From Membranipora membranacea (lineage: Eukaryota > Bryozoa > Gymnolaemata > Cheilostomatida > Membraniporidae), in contig OU612067.1 in the NCBI GenBank assembly GCA_914767715.1, positions 4,464,001 through 4,528,000 on the forward strand: a stretch of 64,000 bases of DNA, read 5' to 3'. The notes under the pieces were generated by a model. The model worked only from the letters and a program-made list of their open reading frames with translations, made no database searches and was not told the origin of the DNA. Below are positions 1 through 10,800 of this stretch, piece by piece; the first letter of the stretch is position 1, and each line of letters starts with the position of its first letter. A program made the translations under genes and the position numbers.

Positions 1-87
1 CCGTACAGACAGTATGTGTGGCCTATAGATCAGACTGATATGCCTCCCAGTCATCAGAAAGGACAGATGTGGATGGAGGTTAATGAG
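1..87 (+). CDS. fucosyltransferase exon (left end open)
   Basis: Reads in frame from base 1 to the donor GAG|GTGAGG. It encodes the segment ending MWMEVNE just before the ESP motif. The true exon start lies outside the window. Confidence 0.85.
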
Positions 88-3000
88 GTGAGGTATCTGT
101 TCCAAAAATGAACAGAAATTATTTTATACACCTTCACAAGACAGTGAGTGCATGTATACGTTTAACATTAAAGTTCCCACGAGTTAGCAAACAATCGCAA
201 CGGCAATATTTGAGAATGATTTTTCCTCACTCATAGCAGAGCTCTTCGTTGTCAATAAAATTTGGTGATGCGTTCAAAAGCACTGTGCCGGCTCAATCTG
301 AATTTGGAAACTGCTGAAGTGTTACATTAAGTGTTACCCCCCATAACTAAGCATCCTATGGTCTGCTTAGCCAGCACATTGCATCACATGCACACTCAAG
401 GGGGTCATTTTAGTGTCCGTTAGGATGCATCACAACCTCAGAGTGAGCATTTAGGGACGCCATCACCAAAAGCTGTGAGGTTATGGCATGTTTGAGAGCA
501 AAATAGCTCTTTATGAGTTTGAGTCTAACCCAAAACTCATCAAGATTAGTTTGTTTAAGGTGACCTTGCGCAGCGCTTGCCCATAATATTAGCGTAACCT
601 GCAAAAAAGCTAAATGTTGCTGACATTTGCAGTGGGAATTACTCCACTCTTCCTGCCACAAAAATCAAATTGTAGGACTGTGAAGTGCAATAATTGTACT
701 GTACTATTATGAGATGGTCCAAGAATTCAATAAAACAGTAGTCACAGATTTTGACCCCTTATTTCAGTGCCACGAAGGTAATTCCTGATATGCTCCGATT
801 TCTCGCAACCTACCAGTATTACCCCTTTAGTCGATCTAACTTCCTTTATATCTTTGATTCTTTGCTGTCAGATTGCTTTATACTTTTCATTTGAAAATGC
901 TTACTGTAATGTAATATAATTTGAGTTTTCCAAAAAAGAAACTCATGTAAAAAAAAGCACCCTACAAAATAGCCAAAAAATTAATGTACTACTCGCTGCC
1001 GCGCTTTTTTATCATTAGGTCCATCTCAGTTTAAATAATTAGCAAGTGACATGCTAACAAGGTTGTATATACCATCTAGTGTCTACTTATGGTGGCTTTA
1101 ATGTGATATATATCGCTTTTTAAAACTTTTTAATATTGTATTGGTGATCATGTCTAATGATTATTTTCACAGTTGAAACCTCCCAAATAATTGACGTTGA
1201 GTCGCGGTGACCTCTGGAAGCTCATTTTGGGGCAAAAAGTGCCCCTTTTAAATTGTGCCCTCTGTGCCTTGTTTTTGAGGTATTTGATTAGTTTATGCTT
1301 TCACCATGTAGGGGAGGCATAGCACTAACTGGAGGAGTGACATTTTGGTGAAACTTTATGATTTTAGGCCTCCTGTCTCCGAGACTTGAAATTGATTTTT
1401 GCAATGGTAATAGGGCCATTTCTGATCCCTCATTATATGCGACCCCAATAATGCAGAAACTAAAATTTCCAAATCAATATGCCATTTCGTTCTTGTACTG
1501 TCACTTCAATCAATAATCTTACCAGCTTACAGATCCTGGTTGTCACAACTGTAACAGATAATAACCCAAATTTTAACTAACCTAAGTTAAAATTTTCCAG
1601 CCAAAAATCAGAAATTCAGAAAGATGTCAGTCAAATTTGTTGTCAGCATGATCAACAACAGGAGATTGTCTAGGTTTTGATCGAAGCGATTGTTGATTAT
1701 GGCTTTACATCTGGAGAGATTTGGATTTTTGTGACTAAAACCAGCTTTATTTGGTCCAAAAAATGCACTCTTTTCCAGCCAAAAAACAGAAAATAGGTTA
1801 AACAACATGTTATACTCATTAGCTTCCATTAAACTAGAGAGTATTTCCGAGGTTTTGATCGTGGCGTTTGATGATAAATTCAGTAGTAGAGAAGTTATGA
1901 GCATAAACATTTCTCTTGCCATGCTAAACAATCAGCCAAAAAAGGTGATCCATTGTTGTACACAATGTGCTTTGCATGTAATACTGCTTAGATTTTCATC
2001 ACGCTTTTGCATAACGTAATTTACTGCATCATCTTGCCCATTGCTGCCTATATGTTTTTAACACTGATTTATAATACATGTATTATAAATCATGTATCAT
2101 GTATTATAAATCATGTATTATAAATATATGTATTATAAATCATGTATTATAAATCAGTGGTTTTTAATACATTTTAGTTGATGTACAATTAATCAAGTTA
2201 GGAACATGCGGTTTGAAAAAACTTGCGATATTAAGCGTAAGTCATACTACTGGCAACGTGTCAATAAAGAAATTTTTGAGATGGGACAAGCAGTGCCTGA
2301 GAAACTGAAAAGGCGATATGTCACGTTAATAGGATAATAATGTATACCAGTTACAGCTTGCATGTTAATGTCAACAAGCAAAAATGACATCATAGTCTGA
2401 TCAGTTTCCAGATTCGTTGCTGATAAAACTGGACGTCTACCATTCCATCAGATAGTCTCAAGCTATTATCAATGTTTGGTTACATCCAATAGTCTCAGAC
2501 TAACATCAATGTTTGGTTACATCCAATAGTCTCAGACTAACATCAATGTTTGGTTACATAAGATTACAAGCTGCCGTAGAATGCATGTCGTGAGAAACCC
2601 ATGACCAATGCCTTGATGTCATCAGCGCCAGGTGTACACCCATGTAGTTAACATCATGCATGGAACTTTTTAATTACAGGAGTCCCCTGTTCATAGTCAC
2701 GCAAACGAGGAGATAGATTTCCTGGACGGAGCCTTTAACTTATCAGTCAACTACATGATGGATTCTGACTACTCCCTATCACCGATACCCGACGTACGAC
2801 TCAGGAAGGTACCCAGACACGGCAGAGGCACATTTAACTTTGCTGGTAATAAAACCAAGATGGCTCTGTGGTATGTCTCCCATTGTAACGCCACCTCCGG
2901 TAGAGACCGATACGTACAAGAGCTTATGAAATATAACATCAGTGTAGATATATATGGTAAGTCTGCTGCTAATCACATATAATAACCTAATATATAAATC

Positions 3001-4213
3001 AGATAGAAACGATATTTAAGTTGATATAATAACTACTTTGAATCGGAAGTATACACATAATATTGTACCTAATGGAAACAGGCGTGACTTTTGTTGCTAA
3101 TAAGAATAAGGGTGATGAAAGAGTCACTGACAAAACTGCCATTGTTCTACAAGTAAGCAGCAGTCTCCAATTTAGTTGTTACAATAATTGATGATTACAT
3201 TTCAGGCATACTCTTCTTGTTGACAAAACTTTGACAAGCCTGATCAAAACATTTTTCATGATTTCAGTGGATTACACAATCCATTGTGTAGAGGATCTCA
3301 ACCTTATTTCATGTCTGGGACTTTGAAATTAACTCATTGTAAATTTTAAGACATCTCGTAACCATCTTTTTCAGAAAGTTGTGTTTTGGTTTTGATCTTT
3401 TTTATTCGTTCAGTTTGTTGGGAAAAAGATGGTCAGACAATGATGAAGCTACTTGCTCACTTTTCTAGAGAAAACAAAAATCTTCAATTTAGGTTAAGAC
3501 AAGATGATTGGTTTTTTCAAATAACAAGTACCAGCCAATACCACTAACCAACTTATCAAACTAACCATGCTCCCACCTACAGTGCACCCTGGCCAGGTTT
3601 CAGTTCATTATGTGTACTGTTCCTACTCGGCTGCATTAAATGGCCTTGATCAACGCCTCTTTATATGATATTGACCATAAAATTCCTCCATTGATCTTGG
3701 TAACTTGGTTTTTCTGTGTTTTCGACAGGCAAATGCTATAAAAAGTTTGACGGCTGCGATTGGGGGAACAATACCTGTATATCTAAAGTAAGAAATCAGT
3801 ATAAGTTCTACCTTTCATTCGAGAATAGCATCTGTTACGAGTACATCACAGAGAAATACTGGTCTACTCTACAAGCTACTTCATTCTTCAACGTCCCCAT
3901 CGGACTAGGAGCTTCACTACATCAATACGAGGTCTACTCACCACCTAACTCGTATCTACACACCAGAAACTTCACTACTGTCAAAGCTCTGGCCGACTTT
4001 ATGCATAAACTTGATCAAAATGATGATTTATATAACAGTTACTTTGACTGGAGATACACCCATGATATAGTACCACACGGTAACAGGCGAGACTTTCGCT
4101 GCTTTGTATGTCAGGCAGCTAACGAGAAAATAGATGGAGATGAAAGGTTTAAAACCAGATCCAAGTACTGGAATTTGGGAGATTGCGAACAGAAGCCAGA
4201 ACCAATCAACTGA
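1..4213 (+). CDS. alpha-1,3-fucosyltransferase (GT10 family), C-terminal exons
   Basis: Transfers fucose from GDP-fucose to glycans in the Golgi lumen. Coding exons are 1-87, 2680-2956 and 3729-4213. Their phases join cleanly (0, then 1 nt plus 2 nt) and give 282 residues and a TGA stop. Family motifs seen: QMWMEVNEESPVHS (the ESP.HS motif), a WYVSHCNAT..R..YV segment, DIYGKCYKKF across the second junction, FYLSFENSICYEYITEKYW (the donor-binding FxFENS/YxTEK core), VPIGLG, and a C-terminal CFVC pair. At least five N-glycosylation sequons (NLS, NAT, NIS, NNT, NFT) fit a luminal enzyme. Family members usually have about 350-450 residues, so the cytosolic tail, membrane anchor and stem are encoded left of the window. 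The exact substrate (Lewis-type or core alpha-1,3) cannot be read from this. The gene is tail-to-tail with the FASTK-family gene. Confidence 0.93.
1590..1950. repeat. imperfect ~178-bp direct duplication
   Basis: The string TTTTCCAGCCAAAAA.CAGAAA occurs near 1593 and 1771. GGTTTTGATCG..GCG occurs near 1672 and 1851. The equal spacing suggests an old tandem duplication, and a third partial copy (CAGCCAAAAAAGG) starts near 1932. The bases between are strongly diverged. Confidence 0.5.
2058..2163. repeat. AT-rich palindromic tandem array
   Basis: Four to five copies of CATGTATTATAAAT. The array is bracketed by AACACTGATTTATAATACATG on the left and its near complement CATGTATTATAAATCAGTGGTT on the right, so the whole block can fold on itself. 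Confidence 0.8.
2449..2559. repeat. 37-bp tandem repeat, three copies
   Basis: Units are 2449-2485, 2486-2522 and 2523-2559. Each ends ATCAATGTTTGGTTACAT and contains ATAGTCTCA. The last two are identical. The first differs at several positions. There is no spacer, so this is a minisatellite. Confidence 0.9.
2680..2956 (+). CDS. fucosyltransferase exon, central part
   Basis: The acceptor is TTAATTACAG|GAG and the donor TATG|GTAAGT. I chose the first AG of CAGGAG because it keeps the family spacing between the tryptophan motif and ESP. The exon ends with one base of a glycine codon. Confidence 0.88.
2957..3728 (+). other. fucosyltransferase intron
   Basis: A 772-bp intron bounded by GTAAGT and TTCGACAG. 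I see no further structure in it. Confidence 0.8.
3729..4213 (+). CDS. fucosyltransferase terminal coding exon
   Basis: The acceptor is TTTTCGACAG|GC and the exon runs open to TGA. It encodes the GDP-fucose-binding core FYLSFENS..YITEKYW and the C-terminal CFVC motif. It is the most conserved part of the family. Confidence 0.93.
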
Positions 4214-4528
4214 CATCTTTGATCTACCCAGCAGCCCTTGTTAATTTTCCTATAGTTGGTGGACGACACCCGAGTAATTTCCGCCGATCGCAGGGCCTCA
4301 AGCCGGAGACGCTGCCACTGAGTTTCTGATCTATCATGCTGTCGACGGTTGGTGCTACGCCAACCGTTGTGTTAACAGATAACACAGAGTCTGGGTTCGA
4401 TTTTGGAGAGTCCGAATGAGAAACGACGACCACTTCCAAGGAAAGCAGCATTCATGCAAATTACCCTTGTATATCATCTTATACCTATCCATAGTTTCAG
4501 AGTTACACAAACAAGACTATCATTAGGA

Positions 4529-4534
4529 AATAAA
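4529..4534 (+). terminator. poly(A) signal AATAAA of the fucosyltransferase
   Basis: Canonical AATAAA 316 bp after the stop codon, followed by an AT/T-rich run. It is the first such hexamer downstream. No transcript evidence is available. Confidence 0.5.
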
Positions 4535-4562
4535 TTATTATATTTTCTTCCGTTTTCTCACT

Positions 4563-4568
4563 TTTAAT
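4563..4568 (-). terminator. possible poly(A) signal ATTAAA of the FASTK-family gene
   Basis: TTTAAT on the plus strand reads ATTAAA on the minus strand, about 190 bp beyond the stop. I saw no minus-strand AATAAA between the stop and here. Confidence 0.3.
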
Positions 4569-4756
4569 TCAGGATCTTTAACACAGGGCACCACACAAAT
4601 AGTGATCTTTGTTACTCTGTAATCAGGAGCTAAACGCAGCCTTGTGAGCATTTCTGTATGAAAATTGAAGACTAATGTATATGCCAATCATAATTGAATA
4701 GAACTTTGTATAGCAATACATATAGTATGATGTAAATGTAGATGTATGTGAACATT

Positions 4757-4861
4757 TCAAATTTCAGTTCCTGTTCTATCGTCTTTCAGTCCTAACGTCT
4801 TTCTCAGCATCTGCTCCCGTTCTGTCTCCTTGTGAACATTCATAAACTGATTACCATTAAT
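4757..4861 (-). CDS. FASTK-family exon 12, end of RAP domain
   Basis: 34 codons plus TGA after the acceptor TATTTTCTAG|ATTAATGG. It encodes ETEREQMLRKTLGL, the helix that closes a RAP domain. Confidence 0.85.
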   Translation of the reverse strand: MNGNQFMNVHKETEREQMLRKTLGLKDDRTGTEI

Positions 4862-7800
4862 CTAGAAAATAAGAGGAACATATGAAATTACAAGACAAGT
4901 CATCGAAACTATTGTTATGTAAGGTTTGCATTACATTATGGTGGTTGATAATGGAATCCCACTATCAGTGACCAGGTTTAAGTTTGAGTACTTAAATTTT
5001 TTAACTTAATTTAACCAAGGAGTTAGAGACTTGATTTAACACTGTATCTCTGCATGACAGAAAAATAAAATAAGTTGATCTCTCTCCGCAAATATTATAC
5101 ACATAATATCGCAATATCTTGGAGATTCAGTCCATATCCCACAATACAAACACCAACTGACAAACAAGTATAAGACCATCATGTTGAATAGACAATTTTC
5201 TGAGCTTGACTTTAATGCTATATTTGAAGATGTCCTCTCTCAAGTTAGGTACTCTATCCCAAGCAACATAGAAAAAGGAGCTGTATTAGACGTATCTTGG
5301 ATCTGCTTAAAAACTACCCAAAGACCAATGTATGTTTTGGTCAGGCAGTTACATAAGTGCCATCCGTAAGGGAAAGTAACTCCCATTCTCTACATTATGA
5401 TGTCAACGAAAGTGCTTGTTTCTTGTATTGCACTTCTGGGTAGTCATTAAGATAGATTCAGAATCGGCATCCTTGAAAACTTGGTGGTACAGAGTAGATC
5501 AAACCATGAGGGGTTTGCAAACTGATTAATCTCAGTTTTAGTGACAAAATTCATGATAAATTCCTGAAGTCGATATAAAGGACTATTCGATTACCAAACT
5601 TATTTCCCAAACTATGTTCCCATTCGATGATGCCGGTGCTGAGTCAAAGGGATTTTATCCTATTCCAAGCAGTTTTCAAGAAAAGCCCTATTCAGCTCTT
5701 TTTTGTATGCTGCGAGGGTTAAAGAGTACACAACTGGAGAGAGGACATAATTAATTAATAGATGATGATGATAGATGAAAGATGATGTTATACAGCAGCG
5801 AAGAATCCTTTAATATTTGACAGCTTACGTTGATGACATGATAGCCGAGAGATTTGAGTTGTGTTGCCGCTAGCTCTCTCCTTCCTTCTGGTGTGGGAGA
5901 TCTCTCCAAGCTGACTGTCGTATCCAAATAAGAATTAGCTAATACTGCCACCCTGTCACATAAATCAACCAAACAATTACCTAACAGCATACATAGCAGG
6001 CTGAGTATAACCAACAAAGATTTGCAGTAGATAAAACAAAATTACTCTAATAACAAGAATAGGTGGATACCTAGAATCATCAGGACTCGCATGTTGGACT
6101 AATCGTGAAAAATACTCAGACTTTGGCATTACATTTATTAAAGAACAATTATTGAGCAAGAAGTGACACAATCAATGCCGACCGACCGCTGGCTAGATCT
6201 AGACCAAAGTGATACAATAGATCGAATAAGGTGGAGAAGTTTTGGTGGAATTGGGAGTTAGGCAAGATCAGGATCGGATCAGGACTCGGCGGTGAAAGGT
6301 GAACATTGAGCAAGAAGTTCGAAAAACTGCAGTAGGTAGTCAAGTATGGGCTTTAACAACACATATTCTCACCACTTCAGATGTGGGGGTGTTGGTGATT
6401 TCCCTTCTGTGTCTATAGAGTCTGGGGCTATGTATTTCTGTGGAGACACAACTATGTTGGTATCAGTTTCAAATAAGTACCTAAAATCTACAAAAAAAAA
6501 GAGAAAATAGACAAAAAAACAATTGGCTGAGTAATCCAAGCTTTCCAAGTCCCCCATATGCAAGTATGCCACAATTGACTACCAATGTTATACAAAGCCC
6601 ATCCTCTAATGTCAAAGGTTATAGGTTATAGGCAAGAGGAGGCAGGACCGATGGACCTCACCCACATAATGTAAGGCTGAACCCATACAATAGGCAATTG
6701 AAATATCATTGGGCTAAAAAACGTTGTGTAAAGAACCAATCAAAACCTCCACGACTAGATATAGATCATGCTGCAATTACTCATCAGAATCCTAGCATTA
6801 TCAACTATCACTCTGTATCGGGTGGTAACTTACCTATGATATGGCCAGTAGGGAACCACACACCACGTTCTATATGCGCAGCGTCACACCTCAGACAGGA
6901 TACTAAAGACTCAGCCAGCTGGCAGTGGTACTTTGACATATTCAGCTTAGGTTTATCCTGTACCAGAAAATAAGCAGCAGTGTCATAATTATAATACGTG
7001 TATTTAGTATTTGGAGCACCTGAACTTCGACACACATTCACTCATATAGCATTTCAATAAGTAACAAAGTGCAAATCTCCATATAAGATTAAAATTAAAA
7101 ATCAGATGTCTTGTCGCACGCAACATCCTGAAATATGGGCGGCGAAATTCTTTGCCTTAATGGTGAGGCGGCAATATCTGTGCCAGGTTGCTCTCTGTTT
7201 GCAGGCAGGTCAGAGCACACCCGAGGGCCGACTAAACCCCAGTAGGCGATGGACCACAGTGACACATAACATTCAGCATTTGCATGCTAAAGGTGCGGCA
7301 CACTATCAAACTGAGCCACCTCCTACTCCTTGAAGATGAAGATTATAACACGGCGGCAGAAACACACATAGCGACCAGCGCACTGAGATTTTCAGAGCAC
7401 ATCGTTTCAGCACTGTGTATCTTACCTTTTCTATGTTTGTGAGCAGTGTGGGAATCTCGATGCCGTATTCTAACTGAGCAGCGGTCGCTATATTCAATAG
7501 TTTACTGTATGTAGCTGTTCTCAAATGAGGAGGCTTTTCTTTCACTTTAAAGAAAGATTAAATCCAATTTATTTATCTTTTTACATCTGAACAAACATGA
7601 TAATAAAAGCATTCATGAGAAAACATTATCATAATACATAAAGGGTTGCCATATGGAAAAAGTTGAACGGTGACACAATGCTTGGAATCCAAAGTTTGAT
7701 GAGACGGTATGGACTTTTTGTGGTAGAATGTGAAATACTCAAATTTACAACCAAAGGTTGTCTATCATGAACAGTATGTGTACACGCTAAATTATATCTA

Positions 7801-10800
7801 GCCTGCTTTAGTAATTCAAACGAGACTGGGTCACAATCATAAAATTATATTCATAATATAAATAAAATTTTAATGATTTACGTCTATGGTCACAATGTTA
7901 CTATTGATGACGATTTGTACATACCGATGGCTAATATGTTGTCTTCTGACAGTAAGTGTCTAAGGACAGGCTCTGACTTGAGATTGAATCTGAGCATACA
8001 CCATACGATATTCAGATAATCATCTATCTGCTTTAAATCTCCCCTGGAAGCCTTCAAGTAAAACAACAATAAATCATGGTTTTCTCATTGATTATACAGA
8101 TCCGAGAGAAGACAATTCTATGGTACAAAATACAACGCTTAGAATCACAATATAAAACTGTCTGAGCACAATTTTGACTTTGAGATTTTTTGACTTTTTA
8201 AGAACTATCTTGGTCAGCGGTACTATGGTTACAAACATAATTCCTAGGTGAATCAAATTTCTGACTTTATCAGCCAACTGAAAACAGACTGCTGTTATGA
8301 CGTGTGTGTACAGACAGTTTACATCTTCTCAAGAAGATTCAATTTAAAACTAAAACATTTCTTCCAAAAGAGCTGAATGGCCATAAAAAAAATGCTTTTG
8401 AGTCTAGTATTACATGGTTATATATGAGCTAGTATTACGCACACTGATCAAGTGATATAATATTGCATGTATATCTCTGATCGATAGAGTCAATTATTAG
8501 TAGCAGTACCTAACATCCCATGTACCTAATAATTAATAATTAATAAAATCGAACATGGGTCATCCCACCAAATTCCTTGTGATGGTATTCTTACTAAGTG
8601 AATTAATCACTCGCTATCGATCAGAGATATAGATGCAATAGTATATCACGTGATCAGTGTGAGTATTAAGGCCTTACCTGGAGTTGAGGGAGGAGAGCTT
8701 CCTTCACAGGGGCGGGGAAACAGCCAATCACAGCGCACGTAGTCAACACAGAAGAATACTGTTGGGTTGTCAACCCCTTCATATCACTACAATCAGCACA
8801 ATACTCAAACTTCAAGACTAAGCAGAGTAATAGCTTTGGCTTTGTAATAAACCCAACAGGCAAATCGAAAGTCGTGTAACAAAAAGATAAATTTTCCTCT
8901 TGTACACATACAGTGATACACAATTAAAGAAATTCCTAGAGGATTTAATTTAATTACTCTCTTAACTTGATATACACTCTTGCCTCAACTAGCCGAAATT
9001 TTAGCTATCATTAAGACAACCTCAACCTAAGTGAACTTTACTCTGGCTAATATTCACACCTCGAGAGTACCGTGAACACTAAAACAGCTGTCATATCTAT
9101 AATATACCTATGATGAGGCATACTAACCTGATATAGTTACATAGGTTGGTGAGAGAAGTCGGATCGTTCCACTTCATTTTACCCATAGATAGTATCATAT
9201 TGAGTATACTACTCTGCTCTTTGCTACCGGGGGGTCCCATCACCTGTAATACTACCGCAGTCTGTGAGCGCAGTAAGGTCAACATCGGTCTATTCAGTAA
9301 CTAAAACATACAATATACAACATAACATGTACATGGCTATTCCTATCAGTATAATAACTATGATAAGATATATATATTATATTAGTGAAGTAGGGGGAAA
9401 GTCGGTAAGCACAATTTAATTAAAAAGTTTTACAAACAACATATGAATTTATGGATCGGTGGTAAAATACGTAGCATGGCTATTTGTGGAGATTTGCCAT
9501 CAGGTTACAACTTTTGTCAGGATTTGAATTAAGCTAAAAATCTGGCAGCTTTTATGTTATGCATTAATTGGCGTCCCGGTAACAACCATCAAAACCCAGG
9601 AAAGCTGCTTGACAAAAGTTTACAAGGGTCAGCTATTTCTGCTCCTGAAATTTTGGACCAATCAAAGGTGAGAAATGCAGTCCAGCAATCATACATAAAT
9701 AGCCATGCGCTTGTTCAGTGTCAGATATTTTCCCCTCATCCATATAATATTCACCAGTGGCTCACAGTGACAACATGTACTAGATGGCGACCTGCACCTC
9801 GGAGGCACAAAAATTGTACAGTAAGCCATGAAACCCAACTCCAACCATGATAAAACTATGGGAAACTTAACTAAAACTTGTCGTAAGTCCAGTGAGTATG
9901 CTTCAGCATGTGCACCACACATAATGGATATCATGAAAATTTTGCAACACTTACATCAAACACTTTAATACACTAAACACCTAAATCCAATAGATTCATA
10001 AATTAAATGTTTATATATTGGTGATCTTTACATACACTGAGAAATGAGCTAGCATAGTAAAGATTAGTTAGCTGGGTGACAGTGAGGGGGTGCGCTTGTC
10101 GTCCCATGTTGTAGATCATCATAGATATCACGTCCATATTACGCTTCTTCATCACAGCGTGTATGTGTAAAATCTGTAACGAAAATAAATAAGTGCGGAT
10201 CATTGGTACAACCTATCGAGTGGTGAGATTATGCGACAATGAAGTTGCAAAGATGATAGAGAATGTTTGAAATTTATTTATTTATTTACAGCATTCATCT
10301 CCTAGTGAATTAATAGGCTAGGTGTGAGGGTGGGAAGTTTGTTTTATGTAGTAATTTGGTGATTTTGGGGCATTACTGGGAGATATGACAAAATGCAGTA
10401 TCCAAATGGTTTTTAGCGGATGTTCACTAAAGAAACATTTTTTTGAGGGAGGGAAACGTTTTTTACTAGACACGCAAAGTACGTTTTGTGTTCTAATTTA
10501 GATACACCAAATCTAATTATAACGTTGTGAGCTGCTGATTTTGGGGGTCTAGTGTAGCTATGAGTCCCCGCTCAACTCGTAATCAGATTGAATATATGTA
10601 ATTAGTATATAAGATAAGCTCACCTTGACCAGAGTTTTCGTCTCTACCTTTGACATTATCACTTTGAATCTAGCGTTCAGTATTGTACATGTTTCCTGAG
10701 AGAGTAAATCCATAGCCATATACACATACGCAGTGTGCACATCATCGCTGCCCGTCACTGACCCTATGTTAGGAATCAACTCTGCTATCTGAATATACAG

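Larger units (their letters stand above)
88..2679 (+). other. fucosyltransferase intron with repeats
   Basis: A 2.6-kb intron. It holds an imperfect ~178-bp duplication (1590-1950), an AT-rich palindromic tandem array (2058-2163) and a 37-bp tandem repeat (2449-2559). No exon could be supported. An 83-codon antisense frame at 410-661 starts with a plausible ATG but resembles nothing I recognise. Confidence 0.75.
4214..4756. other. tail-to-tail intergenic region
   Basis: 543 bp between the fucosyltransferase stop (+) and the FASTK-family stop (-). It must hold both 3' UTRs. Candidate poly(A) hexamers of the two strands lie only about 35 bp apart and face each other across 4529-4568. Confidence 0.8.
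5953..7925 (-). other. FASTK-family introns 8-11 (last third of the gene)
   Basis: The introns 5953-6372, 6488-6833, 6958-7425 and 7545-7924 are each 346-468 bp. I found no repeat or extra exon in them. The longer antisense frames there are shadows. Confidence 0.6.
8787..10623 (-). other. FASTK-family introns 3-5 region
   Basis: The introns 8787-9127, 9301-10035 and 10174-10623. The first contains a weak member (8985-9085) of a dispersed repeat family. I see nothing in the other two. Confidence 0.55.

Noticed and set aside
410-661. 83-codon antisense frame in the fucosyltransferase intron
   Set aside because: It has a complete frame, but no similarity I know and no splice signals. Insufficient to call a gene.
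1608-2019. Overlapping frames on both strands (107 and 70 codons)
   Set aside because: Explained by the imperfect 178-bp duplication, which keeps AT-rich frames open by chance. Composition is Leu/Asn/Phe-rich noise.
2449-2559. Regular repeats that might suggest a CRISPR-like array
   Set aside because: Units are head-to-tail without spacers, in an animal intron. It is a minisatellite.
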